Source of the DNA: Frankia nepalensis
GTDB taxonomy: Bacteria > Actinomycetota > Actinomycetes > Frankiales > Frankiaceae
NCBI RefSeq assembly: GCF_016786325.1
Contig: NZ_JADWYU010000103.1
Coordinates: 44,735 to 108,734 of the forward strand
Direction: 5' to 3'
Length of the DNA stretch: 64,000 nucleotides
In this document: piece by piece, positions 58,735-64,000 of the stretch
Layout of the letters: each line of letters opens with the position of its first letter
Position numbering within the stretch: the stretch's first letter is position 1
Made by a program: the position numbers and the translations under genes
Notes under the pieces: model-generated
Seen by the model: the letters and a program-made list of their open reading frames with translations, nothing else
Told to the model about the DNA's origin: nothing
Database searches by the model: none

Positions 58735-60156
58735 ATGAACCTGGTGGACCGCACCGTCGACTTCGTGGCCGCGCTGCGGCGCGCCGGCGTACCGGTGAGC
58801 ACCGCCGAGACCGTCGACGCGGCGCGCGCCGTCGGCGCGGTCGGCTGGCTGGACCGGGAGGCCGTCCGGGCGGCGTTCGCCACCACGATGTGCAAACGCC
58901 CGCTCTACCGCAACGCCTTCGACACGCTGTTCGACCTGTACTTCCCGCCGCGCCTCGGGGACGGGGTGGCCCGCGAGGCCGACGGCCAGCCCGGCCTCGG
59001 CGAGGGCGAGCCGAGCGGTGAGCCGCGTGAGCTCACACCCGAGGAGCAGGCCGCGCTGAAGAAGGCGTTGCGCGATCAGCTCCAGCAGGCGCTGCTCGAC
59101 GGCGACGACGACGCGTTGCGCGAGCTCGCCCGCCAGGCCGTGTCCGCGTTCGGCTCGGCCCCCGCGGGTGGGCAGAACGGTCGGTCCTGGTTCGTGTTCC
59201 GGGTGCTGCGCGCGATGTCGCCGGACACGCTCATCGCCGCGCTGCTCGCCGCGATGCTCGGCCCCCAGGACTCCGGCGGGCTCGCTGAGCGGATCGCGCG
59301 GCAGACGATCAGCGACCGGATCCGGCAGTTCGAGGAGATGGTCCAGAGCGAGATTCGCCGCCGGATGGCGGAGGAGCGCGGCCTGGAGGCGACCGAGCGG
59401 ACCGCGGTCAAGCCGCTCACCGATCAGGTCGAGTTCCTGCGCGCCTCGCACGCCGACCTCGTCGAGCTGCGGCGGCAGGTCTACCCGCTGGCGCGGCGGC
59501 TCGCGACCCGGCTGACCGCCAAGCGCCGCCTCGGCCGCAGTGGCCGGCTCGACTTCCGCCGGACCGTGCGGGCCTCGCTCGCCACCGGCGGCGTACCGCT
59601 GGAGACCAAGCACCGGCCGCACAAGCCGCACAAGCCCGAACTGGTCGTGCTCTGCGACGTCTCCGGCTCGGTGGCCTCGTTCGCGCACTTCACGCTGCTG
59701 CTCACGCATGCCCTGCGCGAGCAGTTCTCCAAGGTGCGCGCGTTCGGATTCATCGACACCACCGACGAGATCACCCGTTTCCTGCGCGGCGTCGACCTCA
59801 GCGACATGATGTCGAAGATCGCCAGGGAGGCGGACCTCGTCTGGTTCGACGGCCACAGCGACTACGGGCACGCCTTCGAGGTCTTCGCGGAGAAGTATCC
59901 GGACGCCGTCGGCCCGAAGACGTCGCTGCTGGTTCTCGGCGACGCCCGCAACAACTACCGCGCCACCGCCGCCACCCCGTTCCGGCGCCTGTGCCAGCAG
60001 GCGCGCCACGCCTACTGGCTCAACCCGGAGCCGCGCTCCTACTGGGGTTCCGGCGACTCGGCCACCAAGGCCTACGCCGACATCGTCGACGAGATGGTGG
60101 AGTGCCGAAACGTCGAGCAACTCGAAGCCTTCATCGAGCGCCTCCTGCCGACCTGA
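58735..60156 (+). CDS. CoxE-like VWA domain protein
   Basis: A 473-aa VWA (CoxE, DUF58-like) protein that pairs with the MoxR ATPase before it. The first ~250 residues are helical, with an Asp/Glu/Gly-rich segment (READGQPGLGEGEPSGEP) and FAATTMCKRPLY-like blocks; the C-terminal VWA domain begins KPELVVLCDVSGSVASFAHFTLLLTHAL, the DxSxS metal-binding site near residue 306, and continues FGFIDTTDEITRFL and SDYGHAFEVFAEKYPD. Together the pair forms a chaperone-like complex. XdhC and a MobA-like protein elsewhere in the window belong to the same maturation theme, though no target enzyme is seen. Confidence 0.92.
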   Translation: MNLVDRTVDFVAALRRAGVPVSTAETVDAARAVGAVGWLDREAVRAAFATTMCKRPLYRNAFDTLFDLYFPPRLGDGVAREADGQPGLGEGEPSGEPRELTPEEQAALKKALRDQLQQALLDGDDDALRELARQAVSAFGSAPAGGQNGRSWFVFRVLRAMSPDTLIAALLAAMLGPQDSGGLAERIARQTISDRIRQFEEMVQSEIRRRMAEERGLEATERTAVKPLTDQVEFLRASHADLVELRRQVYPLARRLATRLTAKRRLGRSGRLDFRRTVRASLATGGVPLETKHRPHKPHKPELVVLCDVSGSVASFAHFTLLLTHALREQFSKVRAFGFIDTTDEITRFLRGVDLSDMMSKIAREADLVWFDGHSDYGHAFEVFAEKYPDAVGPKTSLLVLGDARNNYRATAATPFRRLCQQARHAYWLNPEPRSYWGSGDSATKAYADIVDEMVECRNVEQLEAFIERLLPT

Positions 60157-60307
60157 CCTCGAACAAGCGGGCACCGCGGGCCGCGGGAACATGCGTATCA
60201 GGGAAAACACGGTTGACCGGCATGTGACACTGGTTGGGCGGGGTTGGGAAACGGCCGGACATCGGTCACGCTGACCTCGCTCGGGTCCGTTTCGCAGGGG
60301 GTGCGTC

Positions 60308-60469
60308 ATGTCCCAGTCCGCCGTTACCACGCCCAATCCCGACGCCAAGCCCGCAATGTCGGCGCTGGACCACGCGCTCGCCCGTCGGGCTTCCTCCGAC
60401 GCTGACTGCGTCAACGGCGCCTATGCGCACAACTCGGGCCCGGCCCGGTTCCAGCCGCGCAAGTCCTGA
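60308..60469 (+). CDS. Candidate RiPP precursor peptide
   Basis: A 53-aa peptide whose leader (residues 1-35) is MSQSAVTTPNPDAKPAMSALDHALARRA-like, helical in its second half, and whose C-terminus is VNGAYAHNSGPARFQPRKS. It sits 29 bp before a radical SAM/SPASM gene of the FxsB-like type, which in known systems cross-links an aromatic residue to a residue two places on in a nearby small peptide. Candidate three-residue motifs are Y-A-H, H-N-S and F-Q-P. It does not end in the FxSxx motif of FxsA. The frame is too short for routine gene calling; precursor status is inferred from size and position. Confidence 0.55.
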   Translation: MSQSAVTTPNPDAKPAMSALDHALARRASSDADCVNGAYAHNSGPARFQPRKS

Positions 60470-60498
60470 CTTTCGGAAGCCGTCGCGCAGGCCAAGCC

Positions 60499-61702
60499 AT
60501 GCCCGAGGACCTGCCCTGGCCCGCCGCCGGCCGGCTGGACTCCGGAACCCTTCCGCGAGGTCATCCTGAAGGTCGCGTCCCGCTGCAACCTGGACTGCGA
60601 CTACTGCTACGTCTACCACCTGGCCGACCAGTCCTGGCGTGCCCAGCCCCGATTCATGTCCGACGAGACGGTCGCCGCCACCGCGGAGCGGATCGCCGAG
60701 CACGCGCGCGTCCACGGGCTGGACGCGGTGAGCATCCGGCTCCATGGCGGCGAGCCGCTGCTCGCGGGACCAGAGCGGCTGGGCCGGATCGTCGGCGCGT
60801 TGCGGGCGCGGCTGTCCGGGCTCACCGAGGTCGCGGTGACCGTGCAGACCAACGGGGTGCTGCTGGACGAGGCGATGGCGGCGTTCCTCGTCGACGAGGA
60901 CATCGGCGTCGGGGTGAGCCTGGACGGGGACCGGTACGCCAACGACCTGCACCGCACCTACCTGAACGGCCGATCGAGCTATGACGAGGTCGTCGCTGGC
61001 ATCGCCATGATGCGCCGGCCGGAGTTCCGTTCCCACTTCCTCGGTCTGCTGTGCACCGTCCAGCTGGCCGCGGATCCGGTGCGCGTGTGGGACTCGCTGC
61101 TGGATCTCGAGGTACCGACGCTGGACTTCCTTCTCCCGCACGGCACCTGGGAACGCCCACCGCCGGGCCTCGAGCCAGGCGACGCCCGGACGCCCTACGC
61201 CGACTGGCTGATCCCGTTGTTCGACCGCTGGTTCGACGCCCCGGCCCGGCCTGTCGCGGTGCGCACCTTCGAGTCCCTGCTGCACCTGTCCCTCGGCGGG
61301 CGGGCGAGCCACGAGTCGTTCGGCCTCGGCCCCATCGCGCTGGTCGTCGTCGAGACCGACGGCTCCTACGAGCAGGTCGACAGCATGAAGGCAGTCGACG
61401 AGGGCGCGGCGGCCACCGGCCGCGGCGTGTTCACCGACCCGCTGGACGCGCTGTTCGCGCTCCCCACGGTCACCCAGCGCCAGCTGGGCCTGGATGCGCT
61501 GGGTGAGCGTTGCCGCGCCTGCGAGATCGTGTCCACCTGCGGGGGCGGCCTCTTCCCGCACCGCTACCGGCCGGGAACCGGATTCACCAACCCGTCGGTG
61601 TACTGCGCTGACCTGTACGCGCTCATCACCCACATCCAGCGACGCCTCGAGGAGGCGCTGGAGCGTCGCGGCACCAGCCTCGCCGCCATCCGCGCCAGCT
61701 GA
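60499..61702 (+). pseudogene. FxsB-like radical SAM/SPASM peptide maturase, split by a +1 frameshift
   Basis: From 60551 to 61702 one frame encodes FREVILKVASRCNLDCDYCYVYHLADQSW, the CX3CX2C cluster of a radical SAM enzyme, RLHGGEPLLAGPERL, TVQTNGVLLDE, SLDGDRYANDLHRTYLNG and a SPASM-type end CRACEIVSTCGGGLFPHRY...YCADL. This frame has no start codon after the stop at 60467. An ATG at 60499 opens MPEDLPWPAAGRLDSGT one frame off and would join it at ACCCTT near 60547-60551 by skipping one base. It is thus a frameshift mutation, a sequencing error, or +1 programmed slippage at CCC. If only the ATG at 60656 is used, the cluster cysteines are lost. Confidence 0.8.
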
Positions 61703-61830
61703 CAGTCTCTTCGCGCTCTTCGCGGCGCCGTTGTCGTCGCTCTCGACGCCGCGGCGCCGGCCGTTACGTTCTCGCGACGGACCACCCAAGAGGGCTGATC
61801 GGGCGTCAGGAGGACGCATACGGTCACCTG

Positions 61831-63546
61831 GTGACGCAACCACCCGGGGACGTGGGGCTTGCCGCGGTGGCCGACCGGGCCTTGGAAGATCTGCTGGGGC
61901 GGCGGCCGACGTGGGCGAGTTCGCTGGGAGACCACCGGTTCGACGACCAGCTTGCCGATTTTGGGCCGCAGGCGCAGCGGGAGTACCTCGCCGCGCTGCG
62001 AGACCACCGGGCGGCACTGGAACGGGTCGACGCCGCCACGCTCGAGCCCGAGGAGGCGGTGGACGCCGCCATGCTGGGAGAGCTGCTCGCCGCGGAGGAG
62101 TTCGACGTCGCCGAGTTGCGCCCGCACGAGTGGGACCCACTCGTGCACCTCCCAGGCCACGCGCTGCACGGTCTGCTGACGCGGCCGTTCGCGCCGGTCA
62201 GCGACCGGCTGAGGCTGCTCGCCGGCCGCCTCGCCGCGCTGCCTGACGCGTTGGCCACCGCGCGCCGTGTCCTCGGCCCGATGCCCCGGATACACGTCGA
62301 GACCGCGGTGGACCAGGCCGCCGGGCTCGCGAGTCTCATCCGCGAGGACATCGCCGCGGCGCTCGTCGACGAGCCATCGTCGCGACCGCTGGTGGAGCCG
62401 GCGCGAGAGGCCGCGTTGCGGGCCGTCGGAGAGTTCGGCGACTGGCTGCGCGCGAAGCTACCCCCCCAGCGGGAGGCCGCCCACACGGGCGAGCACCGCG
62501 TCGCCGACGGCACTCTCGACGAGGTGACCGGTCCGCACGAACGAGGTCCTCGTCTGGGCCAGGCATTGTGGGAGCGGCGGCTGGCGCACAGCCTGTCGAG
62601 TGATCTCACCTCCGCCCAGGTCCTCGCCGCGGCGCGTGAGCATCTCGACAGGCTGACCGAGGAGATCACCGAGGTCGCCGCCAGGTACGTCGGCGGGCGG
62701 CCAGGCACGGACGTGGTCCGGCAGGCGCTGGACCTCGTGGCCGCCGACGCGCCAGACGACACGACGGTCGTCGCGGACATCCGCGCGGCGCTCGCCGACG
62801 TCACGGCCTTTCTCGTCGATGCCGACCTGATCAGCCTTACTGACGACCCTCTCGACGTCGTCGAGATGCCGGAGTTCGCCCGCGGCGTCTCGGTGGCCTA
62901 CTGCGACCCACCCGGTCCCCTGGAGACCGCCTCGCTGCCTACGTTCTACGCGATCGCGCCGACGCCCCAGCACTGGCCGGACACAAGGAGGCGTTCCTTC
63001 TACCGGGAATACAACCGGGCAGCTCTGCGTAATCTGACCGTTCATGAGGCTGTCCCCGGCCATCACCTGCAAATTGCCGTGGACAGGCGTTTCCGAGGAC
63101 CGACCAGGGTGCGCACCGCCGCCAAGTCAACATCCTTCATCGAGGGCTGGGCGGTGTACGCGGAACAGATCGTGGCCGAGGCGGGTTTCGGCGGCCTTCC
63201 GGTGCGCCTGATGCAACTGAAGATGCAACTGCGGTCGACCATCAACGCGTTGCTCGACCACGGCGTGCATTGCGCCGGCCTGACCATGCCCGAAGCGATG
63301 GCACTGATGATGGACCGCGGACTGCAGGAGGAGGGTGAAGCCCACGGCAAGTGGCGCCGCGCGCTGCTGACCTCAGGGCAGCTGTCCACCTACTTCGTCG
63401 GCTGGAAGGAACTCACCGAACTCCGGCTGGCCCTACGGCCCGGTCCCTCGACACTGCGCGCCTTTCACGACGAACTCCTCGCCCACGGTTCGCCTCCGAT
63501 CCGTCATCTGCGTGCCCTGCTGACGACTCCGCGCTCCGCCGCCTGA
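61831..63546 (+). CDS. DUF885-family zinc metallopeptidase
   Basis: A 571-aa DUF885 protein, mostly helical. The zinc motif HEAVPGHHLQIAVD is at about residues 405-418, with a further Glu in FIEGWAVYAEQIVAEAG as the third ligand and RLMQLKMQLRSTINALLDHGVH after it. DUF885 proteins are gluzincin-like peptidases of mostly unknown substrate. The GTG start is 128 bp after the radical SAM gene on the same strand; AGGAGG lies 17 bp before it, a little far, so the start is not certain. It could process the peptide precursor, but that link is by proximity only. Confidence 0.85.
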   Translation: MTQPPGDVGLAAVADRALEDLLGRRPTWASSLGDHRFDDQLADFGPQAQREYLAALRDHRAALERVDAATLEPEEAVDAAMLGELLAAEEFDVAELRPHEWDPLVHLPGHALHGLLTRPFAPVSDRLRLLAGRLAALPDALATARRVLGPMPRIHVETAVDQAAGLASLIREDIAAALVDEPSSRPLVEPAREAALRAVGEFGDWLRAKLPPQREAAHTGEHRVADGTLDEVTGPHERGPRLGQALWERRLAHSLSSDLTSAQVLAAAREHLDRLTEEITEVAARYVGGRPGTDVVRQALDLVAADAPDDTTVVADIRAALADVTAFLVDADLISLTDDPLDVVEMPEFARGVSVAYCDPPGPLETASLPTFYAIAPTPQHWPDTRRRSFYREYNRAALRNLTVHEAVPGHHLQIAVDRRFRGPTRVRTAAKSTSFIEGWAVYAEQIVAEAGFGGLPVRLMQLKMQLRSTINALLDHGVHCAGLTMPEAMALMMDRGLQEEGEAHGKWRRALLTSGQLSTYFVGWKELTELRLALRPGPSTLRAFHDELLAHGSPPIRHLRALLTTPRSAA

Positions 63547-63790
63547 CGGGCTCCTGTCCGCTGGTCGACTCCGGTGGTGGAGATCGGTCGGGTCCGCGCC
63601 CGTCGATGTGGGCTGGCCGGCTCGCCTCCCACCCAGACGGCTCCGCGAGGGAGCTCACATTCGTGCCACGCGGTGTCGTCGGGAACCCGACACCCGTTGT
63701 TGCCAGCCGCGCGGTGAACCGATCTCGGGCCGGGCGCGTCGAACGCCTCCAAAGGTGCTCACGAACTGGGCACGGATCGGGAGGAAAGCG
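63547..63790. other. Gap before the last partial gene
   Basis: 244 bp with no recognisable gene or repeat; it ends in GGGAGGAAAG, a good ribosome-binding site for the ATG at 63791. Confidence 0.4.
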
Positions 63791-64000
63791 ATGGCGGCGA
63801 ACAGGGCGCCGGACGCCCAGCAGGAGCCGAGGCCTGGCGGTGGCGCCGGCGCGGCGGAGGCCGTGGGGGCGACGGCGACACTGACGAGGGACGAGCCGAG
63901 ACCGGGGGAGGGGCCCGCCGCCAGCATCCCGCCGCCCCCGCCGGGGCCGTGGCCGGCCCCGGGCCGCCCCAAGTGCCGCCCCGGGCCCCAAAAACCGGCG
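63791..64000 (+). CDS. Proline/glycine/alanine-rich protein, N-terminal part
   Basis: An ATG preceded by GGAGGAAAG opens a frame that runs off the window after 70 codons. The visible part (MAANRAPDAQQEPRPGGGAG..., PPPPPGPWPAPGRPKCRP) is disordered and gives no family. It may be the cytoplasmic head of a membrane protein, as several proteins in this window have such heads. The final bases contain runs of C and A that look of lower quality. Confidence 0.5.
   Translation, partial: MAANRAPDAQQEPRPGGGAGAAEAVGATATLTRDEPRPGEGPAASIPPPPPGPWPAPGRPKCRPGPQKPA

Noticed and set aside
60499..60984. A separate 161-codon gene starting at 60499
   Set aside because: Only its first ~17 residues make sense, as the N-terminus of the radical SAM enzyme; after the frameshift point the frame is an Arg/Pro shadow.
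63655..63972. A 105-codon minus-strand frame at the window end
   Set aside because: No good ribosome-binding site, and the plus strand has a better start with GGAGGAAAG and an open frame to the end.

Overview
The window is about 73-75 % GC, with codon third positions almost all G or C. Its gene order is that of the actinobacterial comM-dprA-xerC-rpsB-tsf-pyrH-frr-cdsA-rlmN-dxr-rip-ispG and rimP-nusA-ylxR-infB regions. Very GC-rich linkers, many GTG starts, interspersed palindromic repeats and long disordered N-terminal extensions point to a Frankia-like actinomycete (Frankiaceae). The genus is an inference; there is no rRNA or tRNA gene in the window to anchor it.

Layout. 0-5 kb: the 3' end of comM, then dprA, a small unknown gene, xerC, and a convergent secreted M23 peptidase that carries a C16-G26 homopolymer block. 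5-17.9 kb: a housekeeping run with rpsB, tsf, pyrH, frr, cdsA, rlmN, a membrane-anchored esterase-like protein without its nucleophile serine, dxr, the site-2 protease rip/rseP, ispG and a GNAT gene. 17.9-18.8 kb: a non-coding block of degenerate ~106-bp tandem repeats. 18.8-26.6 kb: an Rrf2 regulator without cysteines, two DUF4439 ferritin-like proteins, rimP, nusA, ylxR and infB. The usual rbfA does not follow infB. 26.6-35.4 kb: accessory genes: small unknown ORFs, an FmdB-type zinc ribbon, a CaiB-like CoA-transferase with an acidic disordered head, a GT2-GtrA fusion, XdhC/CoxI, a MobA-like nucleotidyltransferase, a DUF6158-like protein and a proline-rich small protein. 35.9-42.1 kb: an Hsp70-like ATPase fused to a lipoyl-like segment and a seven-bladed WD40 propeller, then pyruvate carboxylase. 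42.4-51.2 kb (minus strand): an sbcD 5' remnant fused out of frame to a TgpA-like transglutaminase-fold protein without its cysteine, a propeller-PKD surface protein, and a receptor-like Ser/Thr kinase. 51.8-60.2 kb: an MMPL transporter, proA, malate synthase and a CoxD/CoxE-type MoxR-VWA pair. 60.3-63.5 kb: a small cluster that looks like a RiPP pathway: a 53-aa precursor-like peptide, an FxsB-like radical SAM/SPASM maturase split by a +1 frameshift, and a DUF885 zinc peptidase. The window ends in the start of a proline-rich protein.

The most interesting points are the candidate cyclophane-type RiPP locus with its frameshift, the Hsp70-lipoyl-WD40 fusion, a palindromic repeat family found both between genes and in frame inside cdsA (with an unrelated 18-bp palindrome inside the MobA-like gene), a 149-bp inverted-repeat element at 34.4 kb, and two hydrolase-fold proteins that have lost their nucleophiles.
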